From NCBI GenBank assembly GCA_902623535.1, contig CACNUA010000003.1, forward strand, positions 52,518 to 116,517: 64,000 bases of DNA. Direction: 5' to 3'. This document shows positions 1 through 9,920 of this stretch, piece after piece. The stretch's first letter is position 1. Each line of letters starts with the position of its first letter. The notes below the pieces were generated by a model, which saw nothing but the letters and a program-made list of their open reading frames with translations, was not told the origin of the DNA and ran no database searches. A program made the translations under genes and the position numbers. The DNA is from an uncultured SAR86 cluster bacterium. GTDB lineage: Bacteria; Pseudomonadota; Gammaproteobacteria; Magnimaribacterales; D2472.

Positions 1-2382
1 GATACATTTATCCAAAGCAGTTTTAGCACTGATTGATCCAATACCATCTTCGACAGTGATATCAAAGTAATCTAAAGTAAGGCTTAACCCAGGAACTGAA
101 TCAGGTGTAAGTACAACACCAATTGTAGTAGATTCAGATTCTTCTGGAGCTACGTTTGGATTACCTCCACCTTTAATATTGTACTGGTCAGCTGGAGAGT
201 TCAAATCAGTATTGTAGTACTGAGGTGCTAAACCAGTTAAAGCACATTGTGCTTGCGTAGCAGTAGCAGGATCTCCGTTTTGCTGAATTGAACAAGGATC
301 GTTATCCAAATCAACCAAGCCATCGCTCACAGCTGAATATAATTCAGAAATATTTGCGTGTCTTTGTGCTGTTTGAAAAGATGCTCTAAGTGAAACACTA
401 TCATTAATTGTCCAATATGCTCCTACTTTAGTAGAGTCGGTATCAGCACCTGTTGAATATTCAGCAGTTCTATAACCTAAATCAACGCTAAGACCATCTG
501 CTACAGGAATACCCATTTCAAAGTAGTATTCATCAACATCATACTCACCAGCAATTGGAAGTGTTGCTCCACCTGAACCAGATCTATCACCTGTTCTACT
601 TGGTAAGTCAGGTCTAAAGTCTGCATCTAGTTCCTTGGTTTCAAAACCAACTACTAAGGATACTGAACCCGGTGCGCCTGGAATGGTCCAGCCAGTATCA
701 CCAGTTATATAACCAGAAAAAATCTTTTGCTTACCATCTCCATGAATATATGTAGCATTAGCGACATAATTTTGAAGTGCTTGACCACCGTCAATAACTC
801 CTTGAATACCTTGATCGCCAGGTAGTCCACCCTGGAATAAATTGTAAGGTATACATGAGGCATCAGTTCCATTGATTGCAGATACACAAGTTGGGACTCC
901 GTTAACACTAATCACATCAACACCTCGATTGATTGCTATAACAGAAAGGTCGTTTCTGTACTCATTGCTATAATCAACAGTCGAGTCTTGGTAGTAAACA
1001 TCGTAAGACCAATCATCGTTTATGTCTCCTCTTAAACCAATGGTTGTATTGTATTGCTTAATCATGAAAATTGACTGACGAGGATTACCTTCTACGTTTC
1101 TTTTAAGAGAATATAAAGGCGCACTGTAATCAATAATATCACCATTACCTTTTGCGATTTCTAAACCAGAAATATATGCAAGAGCAGCAGCATTAGAAGC
1201 AAAATCTGGTGCATGATCACCACCCATTCCAGTCCAATTACCACAGATTGTTGCATATTGCTGTGCAGACAATAATGGGTTGTAACAAGGGAGGGAGGTA
1301 ATGTTTCCAAATGTTCCTGAGAAAGCAATCTGAGCATTGGATTCTGACTTCATAAAAGTAGCATCCATATAAAGCTCAGCATTATCAGTTAAAGTATATT
1401 TTCCAAAGAATCCAGCATTAATCCTGTCATCAGGTCTTTGGAAGAAATTCGTTGGATTATAGTTAAATGTTTGTCCAGCTCTTGGCACAAATTCATTACC
1501 TTGGACTTTAAGGTCAACTCCAGTAACTGACGGATCTATGTTTACAAAACCAGCGGCACCATAACCACCAAAATCTGCCCATCTACCGGGAGGAATTGTT
1601 GATGAGCCACCACACCTAGAAGTACCGCCACTTAGTGCACAAGCACTTATGTCAAATTCACCCTGAAGAATTGGTTTCGTATCAGTATGCTCAAAAAATG
1701 CAGTAATGTGACCTTTACCACCATCAATATCTCCACCGAATGCAAGTGAAACTTTATTAGTATCACCAGTTTGCACATCACTTGGAGCTTTTTCATAGTT
1801 GTAACTATCAACTAGAGCTCTAAGAGAACTATTATCATTTTCATGATTATAAAAACCGTACTGATAGGACGCCTTAAAGCCTTCAAATTCATCATCGAGA
1901 ATAAAGTTAACAACACCAGCAACGGCATCAGATCCATATATGGATGATGCGCCACCTGTGAGGACTTCGACGCGATCCAGAAGAAGAGTTGGAATTGTAT
2001 TCAAGTCAGCACAATTGCCGCCTGAAGTAGTACCCGGAGGCATACGTCTTCCGTTTAAAAGAACTAATGTCCTTCCGCAACCAAGGTTTCTAAGATTAAC
2101 CGTTGCAGCACCACTAGCACCATTTGAGTTTGTTATAGACTGTCCAGGTGATATTTGAGGCATGTCGTTAAGGTAGTCTTCTACCCTTGTGACACCTGCG
2201 TCAACTATATCTTGACCGTCAACTACTGCTATTTGCGATGAGCTAACAATATTTGGGTCAGTGATCCTTGAACCTGTAACTACTACTTCTTCAACGTCAG
2301 CACCATCAGCTTGAGCATACAGTGTGGTTGGAAGTGTAGCAACAAAAAATAAGCCTAAAATAAGCTTGCTTAAATTTTTCAT
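1..2382 (-). CDS. TonB-dependent outer-membrane receptor, C-terminus beyond the left edge
   Basis: The minus-strand frame is open from an ATG at 2382 to the window edge, giving 794 residues without a stop. It is missing from the ORF track only because it runs off the end. The N-terminus is a signal peptide (MKNLSKLILGLFFVATLP...YA), followed by a TonB-box-like stretch (EEVVVTGSRI) and a plug domain with the typical 'VEDYLNDMP', 'NLRNLG', 'LLNGRR' and 'GGASSIYGSDAVAGVVNF' motifs. The rest looks like barrel, rich in aromatic and Gly/Asn strands, and includes the 'RASFQTAQRHANISELY' region usual near the last third. Such receptors import large or scarce substrates with energy from TonB-ExbBD. 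The substrate cannot be told from the sequence. It reads away from fabI across a 158-base divergent spacer. Family assignment is firm; specificity is unknown. Confidence 0.93.
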   Translation of the reverse strand, partial: MKNLSKLILGLFFVATLPTTLYAQADGADVEEVVVTGSRITDPNIVSSSQIAVVDGQDIVDAGVTRVEDYLNDMPQISPGQSITNSNGASGAATVNLRNLGCGRTLVLLNGRRMPPGTTSGGNCADLNTIPTLLLDRVEVLTGGASSIYGSDAVAGVVNFILDDEFEGFKASYQYGFYNHENDNSSLRALVDSYNYEKAPSDVQTGDTNKVSLAFGGDIDGGKGHITAFFEHTDTKPILQGEFDISACALSGGTSRCGGSSTIPPGRWADFGGYGAAGFVNIDPSVTGVDLKVQGNEFVPRAGQTFNYNPTNFFQRPDDRINAGFFGKYTLTDNAELYMDATFMKSESNAQIAFSGTFGNITSLPCYNPLLSAQQYATICGNWTGMGGDHAPDFASNAAALAYISGLEIAKGNGDIIDYSAPLYSLKRNVEGNPRQSIFMIKQYNTTIGLRGDINDDWSYDVYYQDSTVDYSNEYRNDLSVIAINRGVDVISVNGVPTCVSAINGTDASCIPYNLFQGGLPGDQGIQGVIDGGQALQNYVANATYIHGDGKQKIFSGYITGDTGWTIPGAPGSVSLVVGFETKELDADFRPDLPSRTGDRSGSGGATLPIAGEYDVDEYYFEMGIPVADGLSVDLGYRTAEYSTGADTDSTKVGAYWTINDSVSLRASFQTAQRHANISELYSAVSDGLVDLDNDPCSIQQNGDPATATQAQCALTGLAPQYYNTDLNSPADQYNIKGGGNPNVAPEESESTTIGVVLTPDSVPGLSLTLDYFDITVEDGIGSISAKTALDKCI

Positions 2383-2527
2383 AATATTCCCTTTATAAAA
2401 ATAAATTAGACTTTTATTTAAGCACAATTACCTAAAAAGTACATAACTTTCAGGCTTTTTATTTTTGTGAATTTGTAGACTAGTATTATTTAATTGTCTT
2501 TAGTTTTTAAAAATTCCAAACTTGTTA

Positions 2528-2533
2528 TATTAT
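2528..2533 (+). promoter_or_regulatory. Candidate -10 element of fabI (leaderless-type)
   Basis: TATTAT lies seven bases before the fabI ATG and no Shine-Dalgarno sequence is visible. A start site at the usual distance from this hexamer would fall on or next to the ATG. The rest of the 2383-2540 spacer is AT-rich, and I see no other element in it. Confidence 0.4.
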
Positions 2534-2540
2534 TCGCGAA

Positions 2541-3332
2541 ATGTTTCTAGAGAATAAAAAAATCCTAATCGCTGGTCTTGCAAATAAACACTCAATAGCT
2601 GCTGGAATAGCACGCTCAATGACAGAGCAAGGCGCAAAGCTTGCTTTCACCTATCAAAGTGAAAGATTAAAAAGAAATGTTGAGAAAATAGCCCATGAGC
2701 TTGGCCATGATGTCCTAATAGAATGCGATGTTAGTAAGGATGAAAGCATTCATTCAATGTATCAAGAGCTTAGTAAAACATGGGAAAACTTTGATGGATT
2801 AGTCCATTCCATAGGTTTTGCACCGGCAAATGAACTTGATGGAAATTTTGTTGATGTTGCAACCAGAGAGGGTTTTCAAATTGCGCATGATATTAGCTCG
2901 TTCAGCTTTACCGCGCTTGCTAAGGGTGCAAAGCCATTGCTAAATAAAAATAGTTCCCTGTTAACTCTTACCTATCTCGGAGCAGTGCAGTCTCTTCCTA
3001 ATTACAATGTTATGGGTCTTGCTAAAGCAAGCCTAGAGGCGAACGTAAGATTTATGGCTTCCTCGCTTGGTAAGGATGAAATTAGAGTCAACGGTATTTC
3101 TGCAGGCCCTATCAAGACATTGGCAGCATCAGGAGTAAAGAACTTCAGAAAAATGCTTACGAGTTATGCAAAAAGAGCTCCATTAGGAAGAACGGTTACA
3201 ACTGACGAAGTGGGAAATGTTGCTGCTTTCTTATGCTCTGATCTAGCAAGCGGAATTACTGGTGAGATTACGTACGTCGATGGAGGGTTCAGTACCTCTG
3301 CCCTATCAATAGATGAATATTTAGAATCCTAA
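2541..3332 (+). CDS. fabI: Enoyl-[acyl-carrier-protein] reductase (NADH)
   Basis: FabI catalyses the last reduction of each fatty-acid elongation cycle, trans-2-enoyl-ACP to acyl-ACP, in the cytoplasm. At 263 residues it has the normal length. The N-terminal cofactor site is '[15 protein letters not shown]', the FabI form of the SDR glycine motif. The active-site region is '[19 protein letters not shown]', with the FabI-type Tyr-x6-Lys pair, and the substrate-loop region '[12 protein letters not shown]' follows. The ATG at 2541 is the first possible start and sits directly behind a -10-like hexamer. The gene ends one base before ppiD, which points at it from the other strand. It is the triclosan/isoniazid-type target family, and nothing in the sequence is odd. 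Confidence 0.97.
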   Translation: MFLENKKILIAGLANKHSIAAGIARSMTEQGAKLAFTYQSERLKRNVEKIAHELGHDVLIECDVSKDESIHSMYQELSKTWENFDGLVHSIGFAPANELDGNFVDVATREGFQIAHDISSFSFTALAKGAKPLLNKNSSLLTLTYLGAVQSLPNYNVMGLAKASLEANVRFMASSLGKDEIRVNGISAGPIKTLAASGVKNFRKMLTSYAKRAPLGRTVTTDEVGNVAAFLCSDLASGITGEITYVDGGFSTSALSIDEYLES

Positions 3333-5195
3333 TCAAGCTTGAGGCTGAAGATTTTTTAAATCAACTCTCAAACCTTCTCTGATTTTTTGGTCAACCAAGG
3401 AAGAGTTTTTCTGTGTGATGTATTGAATGAAATAAGATCTGTAATCATCAACCTTTGCATTAATTTCTTCATCGGTTGGCATGTTCTCTGATTGTATTTT
3501 GATCCAATAATTATTTCCATCACTTCCAACAGTGATGATATTTTCATTGATACTGCTTGAGAAAATCTGTGAGACAACATCCATTGGTAATAAAGATGAG
3601 AATTTATTTATTGCCTTATATTCTTCTATTTCAAAACCACTAGGTATGTCAATGCCTTGATCATCAATAAGTGAAAACGCATCTTCATTCATTGACTGTA
3701 TGAGAGCATTAGCTTTCTCTTTGCGAACTTCTTGAAGCGCGAGTTCTACAGAGCTATCAAAGGTCATCAAGCTGGGTGCATTAATTTCAGCTAATCCGAT
3801 GATATAAAAACCGTCTTCCGTTTCAATGATGTCATTGTCACCAACCAACAGAGATCTATCAAAAAATCTTAATCCATCAATACCTGCTAATAAAGATTCA
3901 AACTCATCTTGAGCAATTAAATTAGTATCTTGCTGTTCTAGATTAATAGTTGTGGCAATTTCTTCAAAATTAGCACCACTAATAATTAGCTCTTCTGCTA
4001 TTCCGATGTCATCGTTCATAAGTGAAGCTGATTCAGAAAGAATAATTTCTTCTCTAAGCTCAGAGATAATTTCAGACTTAGATCTTATCTCTGGCTTTAA
4101 AACCTCTGTAAGTTTTATCAGATGGAGGGTATCTCCTAAATCAATCGGTGAAGATACTTCATTTAATTTAAGTTTTGCAATTACGCTTTCAAACTCGTCA
4201 GGAAATGCATCTCCAGACGAGTAGCCTAAATCACCTGACTCTTCAATTGATGCCTCATCTTCACTGAATTCAGTTACTGCGGTTACGAAATCAATCTTAC
4301 TTGTATTAATATCATTAAAAATTTCATTAATTAAATCACTAGCTTCACTTTCAGAGGCATAATTAGATTTATCAATCATGATATGAGAAATTCTATTTTG
4401 GAGTGAATTGTTAGCCTCATTTAAATAGTCTTGATAAGAGTCTTCAAGCAAATCATCTGAAATATCAATACCCTCAGCGTAGTTTTCTATGCTTGCTTTA
4501 ATGAATTTAAATCTTCTTGTTTCATCTGAAAGAAAAAGCAGATTGTTGTCATTGTAGAAAACTTCTGCTTCTACCAGTGTAGCCGGTTGAGAGTCTAAAA
4601 TTTTTTCATTATTGGACTTAAGAAATTTTATGTCCCGTGAAACCTCATTAACAGCAATAAAACTCTTTATTTCTTCATCAAGAATAAAAAAAGAGCTACC
4701 TAGCGCTCTAACTAAATTGTCTGAGGCAATACTTGATGCAACTAATTCTATGTACTCATCAGGAATTAAGCCTGCGCCACGGATTGTTGCTTCAAAGATG
4801 GATTGATCAAATTTACCATTTTCATCTTTAAAGCTATCAAGCTTAATAATTTCTTTTTTTGCGTCATCAATACTCACTCCAAGACGATTTTCAATGGCGC
4901 TTGATTCAATCATTTTTTGATTAATAATTTGAGTTTTAAGTAACTCAAAAAGTTCATCCTCATCAAGCTGATCCAAAGAGAAAGATTCCCCAAAAATAGA
5001 TTTATATCTTTGTTCAATTGTTCCTGATGCAGAATTTACATCTACCTGAGAAACTTCAAGACCATTAACAGTCCCATAGTTTGAAAAAATAGTGCCGAAA
5101 GAGGAAACTCCGGTAAAGATAAAAGGTATCGCACAAATACCTACAATCACATATAAGGTTTTACCGGAGAGAAGATTTCTAAATGACTCAAGCAT
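3333..5195 (-). CDS. ppiD: Periplasmic folding chaperone PpiD (SurA_N and parvulin domains)
   Basis: PpiD is an inner-membrane-anchored periplasmic chaperone that associates with the Sec translocon. The 620-residue product starts with a short cytoplasmic tail and one membrane segment (about residues 13-33, 'LYVIVGICAIPFIFTGV'). A SurA_N-like helical region follows (about 35-180). A parvulin-type rotamase segment spans roughly 260-370 ('RISHIMID...', 'GDLGYSSGDAFPDEFE', 'VSSPIDLGDTLHLIKL'). The rest is the helical C-terminal part. It is the last gene of the tig-clpP-clpX-lon-hup-ppiD run, an order known from E. coli and relatives. A terminator lies between it and hup, so it may have its own promoter. 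The parvulin domain of PpiD proteins is often inactive; I cannot decide that here. Confidence 0.93.
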   Translation of the reverse strand: MLESFRNLLSGKTLYVIVGICAIPFIFTGVSSFGTIFSNYGTVNGLEVSQVDVNSASGTIEQRYKSIFGESFSLDQLDEDELFELLKTQIINQKMIESSAIENRLGVSIDDAKKEIIKLDSFKDENGKFDQSIFEATIRGAGLIPDEYIELVASSIASDNLVRALGSSFFILDEEIKSFIAVNEVSRDIKFLKSNNEKILDSQPATLVEAEVFYNDNNLLFLSDETRRFKFIKASIENYAEGIDISDDLLEDSYQDYLNEANNSLQNRISHIMIDKSNYASESEASDLINEIFNDINTSKIDFVTAVTEFSEDEASIEESGDLGYSSGDAFPDEFESVIAKLKLNEVSSPIDLGDTLHLIKLTEVLKPEIRSKSEIISELREEIILSESASLMNDDIGIAEELIISGANFEEIATTINLEQQDTNLIAQDEFESLLAGIDGLRFFDRSLLVGDNDIIETEDGFYIIGLAEINAPSLMTFDSSVELALQEVRKEKANALIQSMNEDAFSLIDDQGIDIPSGFEIEEYKAINKFSSLLPMDVVSQIFSSSINENIITVGSDGNNYWIKIQSENMPTDEEINAKVDDYRSYFIQYITQKNSSLVDQKIREGLRVDLKNLQPQA

Positions 5196-5223
5196 AGCTA
5201 TTTAATATTTGGTGGGAGAATAA

Positions 5224-5258
5224 TAAAAAAAAAGGAGTGCAAAAGCACCCCTTTTTTT
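5224..5258 (-). terminator. Rho-independent terminator after hup
   Basis: On the minus strand GGGGTGC-TTTT-GCACTCC forms a seven-pair stem with one G-U pair and is followed by a long T run. The flanking A run on the other side would allow weak termination in both directions. It lies 18 bases past the hup stop, which fits termination of the hup transcript. Confidence 0.85.
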
Positions 5259-5275
5259 AAATAAAAAAGGTCTAG

Positions 5276-5554
5276 TTATGAAAATTTAACTTTGTCTTTT
5301 AACCCCTTACCTGCTTTGAAGCCAGGTACTTTAGAAGCAGGGATGTGCATGGGAGCTCCAGTTTGGGGGTTTCTACCATCTCTTGCAGCTCTGTGTCTGA
5401 CAGAAAAAGTACCAAAACCAACTAGTGAAACTGAATCACCATTACCAAGTGCACCACCTATTGCATCTAATGTCGCATCGACTGCTCGCGCAGCAGAAGC
5501 TTTTGTTAGATCAGCAGAACTTGCAACTGCGTCAACTAAATCAGATTTATTCAT
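5276..5554 (-). CDS. hupB: DNA-binding protein HU
   Basis: HU is a small nucleoid protein that bends DNA as a dimer. The 92 residues match the family along the whole length: '[11 protein letters not shown]' at the start, then '[25 protein letters not shown]', which is the DNA-binding beta-arm, and '[11 protein letters not shown]' at the end. Its place directly after lon and before ppiD is the hupB position of E. coli. A spacer of about 80 bases separates it from lon, and a strong terminator follows, so it is probably transcribed largely on its own. Confidence 0.96.
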   Translation of the reverse strand: MNKSDLVDAVASSADLTKASAARAVDATLDAIGGALGNGDSVSLVGFGTFSVRHRAARDGRNPQTGAPMHIPASKVPGFKAGKGLKDKVKFS

Positions 5555-5635
5555 ATTATCTCCTCTCGTTAGATATGATTGCTATAACCTATGAAAATCC
5601 ATATGCATAGAAATGTCAAGTTTAAAAACCTATTG

Positions 5636-8047
5636 TTAGTGCGATCTTTGCTTGGGTGTAGCTGGTTTGGAACTAGATTTTACCGGTGCGGGTTTTGATT
5701 TTGATTGCCTTTTTGACGATTTGGCTTTGGGCTCATCAGTAAGCGCAAGGGAAATCACTTCGTCAATCCATTTAACGGGATGTATTTTCAGAGCTTTGGT
5801 AATTTGTTTTGGAAACTCTTTTAACTCAGGAAAATTCTCTTCAGGAATGATCACTTGTTTAATACCCGCACGCTTTGCTGCTAAAAGCTTTTCTTTTAAT
5901 CCTCCGATTTTTAAGACTTGACCATGGAGTGTGATTTCTCCAGTCATGGCTGTATCAGATCTTATGGGAATATCGGTAAGAACAGATATTAGAGCTGTAC
6001 ACATACCAATTCCCGCACTTGGCCCGTCTTTTGGAGTCGCGCCCTCAGGTACATGAATATGAATATCCAATTTTTCGTGAAATGAGGGATTTAGTCCTAA
6101 GATTTTTGACCTTGATCGAACCACAGTAAGTGCAGCTTGGATAGATTCTTGCATCACATCTCCTAGTGAACCTGTCTTAATAATCCTGCCTTTTCCTGGA
6201 ACTTTAGATGCTTCAATAGTAAGAAGTTCACCGCCAACTTCTGTCCAAGCTAATCCTGCAAGCTTTCCAATACTATCTTCTTTATCAGCGGTTCCAAATT
6301 GGAACTTCCTTACACCGTTATACTTTTCTAAGTTTTTGGATGTAACTTTAGTTTGTGAAAGTTTTTTACTACTGAGTTCAATTTCTTTAACAGACTTTCT
6401 TAGAACTTTTGAAATTTGTCTTTCAAGACCCCTAACACCCGCTTCTCGAGTGTAATATCTAATGAGATCTAAGATTGCTTTATCATCAAAATTAACTTCT
6501 TCTGAACCAAGACCATTCCTTTCCAGCTGCTTAGGTATCAAGTACTGCTTGGCGATATTTAATTTCTCATCTTCAATATATCCTGGAATTCTTATGATCT
6601 CCATTCTATCCAGTAATGGGCCTGGGATATTTAAACTATTTGCCGTACAAACAAACATAACTTCTGATAAGTCAAAATCAACCTCAAGATAATGATCTGA
6701 AAACGTAGAGTTTTGTTCAGGGTCTAAAACTTCCAAAAGAGCGGAAGCAGGATCACCACGAAAATCCATACCCATTTTGTCTATTTCATCTAGCAAGAAA
6801 AGGGGGTTCTTTGAATCAGCTTTAGAAATTTTTTGAATAATTTTTCCTGGCATGGAGCCAATATATGTTCTACGGTGACCGCGAATTTCAGCCTCGTCTC
6901 TTACCCCACCCAAGGACATTCTTATAAACTTTCGATTGGTTGCATTTGCAATGGATTGACCTAAAGATGTTTTACCAACTCCAGGAGGGCCAACTAAACA
7001 AAGCACTGGTGCTTTGAGTTTTTTAACTCTTTTTTGAACTGCTAGATACTCTAAAATTCTTTCTTTGATTTCCTCTAATCCATAATGGTCACTATCAAGA
7101 ACAGACAAAGCGTTTTTTATATTTGATTTAATCTTAGTTTTCTTCTTCCAAGGCAGATTTGAGACCCAATCAAGATAAGATCTTACGACCGAAGCTTCTG
7201 CTGACATCGGCGACATTAGCTTAAACTTAGAGAACTCACTCATGGCTTTTTTAAGGGCCTCTTTAGGCATGCCAGATTTTTTTATTTGTATTTCGAGGTG
7301 AGAAATTTCATCACCCTCTTCGGTAATATCACCCAACTCTTTTTGAGCAGCTTTGATCTGTTCATTTAGGTAGTACTCTCTTTGAGATTTCTCCATTTGT
7401 TTTTTAACTCTATCTCTAATTTTTTTATCTACATCAACGGCATCAATTTGTCCTTGTATCAAACTGATGAGCATATCTGCCCTTTTGGATAAATCCTCGC
7501 ATTCTAAAATTGATTGAGCGTCTGAAATTGAAATGGGAAGATGTGATGCAACAGAATCAATAACTCTCGTTACATCATCGAATGCATCGATGCTTGAAAG
7601 AACTTCAGGAGCAACTTTTTTTGTAATTTTTATAAAATCTCCAAATTTGCCTTTGATAAAGTTACATAAGTTTTTATTATCAGCAGGGTCTAACTGAGAT
7701 TCAGGAATAATTTTCACTTGTGCTTTAAGAAAATCTTTTTCTTTTAAGACTTTTAAGGCCGCACATCTGTGATCGCCCTCAACCAATAATTTGACCGTTC
7801 CATCGGGAAGCTTGATCAACTGCAAGATGGTTGCAAGAGTTTGTACTTTGTATATTTCACCAAATGATGGATTATCTATTGAGCCATCGATTTGGGTTCC
7901 TAAAAGGATTTTTTTATTGGCTGCCATTGCTTGATTAAGAGCATTGATTGATGGCTCTCTCCCTACAAACAAGGTTGTAACATTACCAGGAAATACGACA
8001 ACATCCCTTAAGGGCAATAAAGGTAAGTCGTATTTTACTGAGGGCAT
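5636..8047 (-). CDS. lon: ATP-dependent protease Lon
   Basis: Lon degrades damaged and some regulatory proteins in the cytoplasm. Domains in order: the N-terminal substrate domain (residues 1-200), a coiled-coil helical part, the AAA+ module (Walker A 'GPPGVGKTS', Walker B 'LFLLDEID'), and the C-terminal protease with the catalytic serine in 'KDGPSAGIG'. At 803 residues it is slightly longer than E. coli Lon because of a C-terminal tail of about 35 residues, rich in Lys, Ser and Pro ('KAKSSKRQSKSKPAPVKSSS'). Such a basic tail is not usual for Lon. The gene starts four bases after the clpX stop, so the two are surely co-transcribed. The start at 8047 gives the typical 'LPLLPLRDVVVFPG' N-terminus. 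Confidence 0.97.
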   Translation of the reverse strand: MPSVKYDLPLLPLRDVVVFPGNVTTLFVGREPSINALNQAMAANKKILLGTQIDGSIDNPSFGEIYKVQTLATILQLIKLPDGTVKLLVEGDHRCAALKVLKEKDFLKAQVKIIPESQLDPADNKNLCNFIKGKFGDFIKITKKVAPEVLSSIDAFDDVTRVIDSVASHLPISISDAQSILECEDLSKRADMLISLIQGQIDAVDVDKKIRDRVKKQMEKSQREYYLNEQIKAAQKELGDITEEGDEISHLEIQIKKSGMPKEALKKAMSEFSKFKLMSPMSAEASVVRSYLDWVSNLPWKKKTKIKSNIKNALSVLDSDHYGLEEIKERILEYLAVQKRVKKLKAPVLCLVGPPGVGKTSLGQSIANATNRKFIRMSLGGVRDEAEIRGHRRTYIGSMPGKIIQKISKADSKNPLFLLDEIDKMGMDFRGDPASALLEVLDPEQNSTFSDHYLEVDFDLSEVMFVCTANSLNIPGPLLDRMEIIRIPGYIEDEKLNIAKQYLIPKQLERNGLGSEEVNFDDKAILDLIRYYTREAGVRGLERQISKVLRKSVKEIELSSKKLSQTKVTSKNLEKYNGVRKFQFGTADKEDSIGKLAGLAWTEVGGELLTIEASKVPGKGRIIKTGSLGDVMQESIQAALTVVRSRSKILGLNPSFHEKLDIHIHVPEGATPKDGPSAGIGMCTALISVLTDIPIRSDTAMTGEITLHGQVLKIGGLKEKLLAAKRAGIKQVIIPEENFPELKEFPKQITKALKIHPVKWIDEVISLALTDEPKAKSSKRQSKSKPAPVKSSSKPATPKQRSH

Positions 8048-8051
8048 TTAC

Positions 8052-9299
8052 TTAAGATCCTGAAGAGGTTTTCTTTTTAGGTGTTTTGTAAACCTTAATT
8101 GGGTCTGATTGTCTAGAAGCTGCGTTTTCATCAACAACAACTTTTTCAAGCTCTTCATTTGGAAGTTCAAACATCGTATCCATTAAAATTTCTTCCATAA
8201 TTGATCTTAAGCCTCTGGCACCAGTTTTTCTTTTAATCGCTTGTCGGGCAACTTCTTTTAGGGCTGATTCCTTGAAATCCAAATTTACGGAATCCAAATC
8301 AAACAAGTATTTATATTGGTCAACCAAAGCATTTTTAGGTTCTTGTAAAATTCTAACTAACGATTCTTCATCAAGCTCATGAAGTGTTGAGATTACAGGT
8401 AGCCTTCCAACAAACTCAGGAATTAAACCGTACTTTACCAAATCCTCCGGCTCAAGTTGATCAACTAAATTTTGCACTGAAGCATCTGTATCTTTGATGG
8501 CTGCTGAGAATCCAATACCTGATTTATCAGTTCTTTGTTTAACAACCTCGTCAATGCCCGAGAATGCTCCTCCACAAATAAATAGGATGTTAGATGTATC
8601 TATTTGAATGAACTCTTGTTGAGGGTGTTTCCTGCCACCTTGAGGAGGAATGGATGCGACAGTACCTTCAATTAACTTTAATAGCGCCTGCTGAACACCT
8701 TCACCAGATACATCTCTTGTTATTGATGGGTTGTCAGACTTTCTTGCAATCTTGTCAATTTCATCAATGTAAACAATTCCAAGTCGTGCTTTTTCAGGAT
8801 CATAGTCACTTTTTTGAAGGAGTTTTTGAATAATGTTTTCAACATCTTCGCCAACATAGCCTGCCTCAGTAAGCGTTGTTGCATCGGCAATGGTGAATGG
8901 CACATTAAGAATTCTTGCAAGCGTTTGAGCAAGTAGAGTCTTTCCGCTACCAGTCGGCCCCAGTAATAAAACATTACTTTTTTGGAGCTCAACAGCATCC
9001 CTATTTGATTGATTTTTTAATCTTTTGTAATGGTTATAAACGGCAACAGATAAAACTTTCTTAGCTTTTTCTTGACCAATCACATAATCATCTAATTGAC
9101 TAAATATTTCTGCTGGCGAAGGAAGTTCGTTTAGGGTATTTGGGTCATCAGCTTTGATTTCTTCTTCAATAATGTCATTACACAAATCAACACATTCATC
9201 ACAAATGTATACGCTTGGACCCGCTATGAGTTTTTTTACGTCCTCTTGATTTTTACCACAAAAGGAACAAGTTAGTTTTTGATTATCGCTACTTTCCAT
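8052..9299 (-). CDS. clpX: ClpX, ATPase subunit of the ClpXP protease
   Basis: ClpX unfolds tagged proteins and feeds them to ClpP. The 415 residues show the N-terminal four-cysteine zinc domain ('CSFCGK' and 'CDECVDLC'), Walker A 'GPTGSGKT', Walker B '[12 protein letters not shown]', the ClpP-contacting 'IGF' loop ('KSGIGFSA') and the sensor region 'EFVGRLPV'. The length is normal. The start overlaps the end of clpP by 11 bases, so the two are translated as a coupled pair. Confidence 0.97.
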   Translation of the reverse strand: MESSDNQKLTCSFCGKNQEDVKKLIAGPSVYICDECVDLCNDIIEEEIKADDPNTLNELPSPAEIFSQLDDYVIGQEKAKKVLSVAVYNHYKRLKNQSNRDAVELQKSNVLLLGPTGSGKTLLAQTLARILNVPFTIADATTLTEAGYVGEDVENIIQKLLQKSDYDPEKARLGIVYIDEIDKIARKSDNPSITRDVSGEGVQQALLKLIEGTVASIPPQGGRKHPQQEFIQIDTSNILFICGGAFSGIDEVVKQRTDKSGIGFSAAIKDTDASVQNLVDQLEPEDLVKYGLIPEFVGRLPVISTLHELDEESLVRILQEPKNALVDQYKYLFDLDSVNLDFKESALKEVARQAIKRKTGARGLRSIMEEILMDTMFELPNEELEKVVVDENAASRQSDPIKVYKTPKKKTSSGS

Positions 9300-9918
9300 C
9301 TTTGGTATCGTCTCTTGAATCTAGGATGTCGTCAATAATCCCATAAGATTTGGCTTCACCAGCATTTAAAAAATTATCTCGATCAGTATCTTGCTCGATC
9401 TTCTTAAGAGTTTTGCCTGTATGCTTAGCCAGAATTTCATTAACTTTTTGCTTCATCACTAAAATTTCTTTGGCATGAATTTCTATATCAGATGCTTGGC
9501 CTTGGAATCCACCTAGCGGCTGATGAATCATCACACGTGAATTAGGTAATGCAAACCTTTTACCTGCTGCTCCACCTGCTAATAATAGAGAACCCATGCT
9601 TGCTGCCTGACCAACACACAAAGTAGCAACCTCTGGCTTAACAAATTGCATGGTGTCGTAAATGGCAAGTCCAGATGAAATGATTCCCCCTGGAGAATTA
9701 ATATAAATACTTATGTCTTTTTCAGGATTTTCTGATTCAAGAAACAATAATTGAGCAATGACTAGGTTCGATATGTAATCATCAATAGGTCCGGTAAGGA
9801 AAATTATTCTTTCCTTGAGAAGTCTTGAATAAATATCAAAAGCTCTCTCGCCTCTTGGAGTTTGCTCAACAACCATTGGTACTAAACCAGAATTAAGAAT
9901 GTCAGTTTTATGGTCCAT
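9289..9918 (-). CDS. clpP: ClpP, proteolytic subunit
   Basis: ClpP is the serine-protease barrel of ClpXP. The 209 residues hold the active-site serine in '[14 protein letters not shown]' and the histidine in '[18 protein letters not shown]'. The N-terminus '[23 protein letters not shown]' is the standard processing and axial-loop region. The gene lies two bases after tig and overlaps clpX, so tig-clpP-clpX-lon reads as one operon. Confidence 0.97.
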   Translation of the reverse strand: MDHKTDILNSGLVPMVVEQTPRGERAFDIYSRLLKERIIFLTGPIDDYISNLVIAQLLFLESENPEKDISIYINSPGGIISSGLAIYDTMQFVKPEVATLCVGQAASMGSLLLAGGAAGKRFALPNSRVMIHQPLGGFQGQASDIEIHAKEILVMKQKVNEILAKHTGKTLKKIEQDTDRDNFLNAGEAKSYGIIDDILDSRDDTKDGK

Positions 9919-9920
9919 AA

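Noticed and set aside
705-908. 67-residue minus-strand ORF at the left end
   Set aside because: It lies within the TonB-dependent receptor frame in another phase and has no family features.
5292-5594. 100-residue plus-strand ORF opposite hup
   Set aside because: The minus strand encodes a complete HU protein; this frame is its complement.
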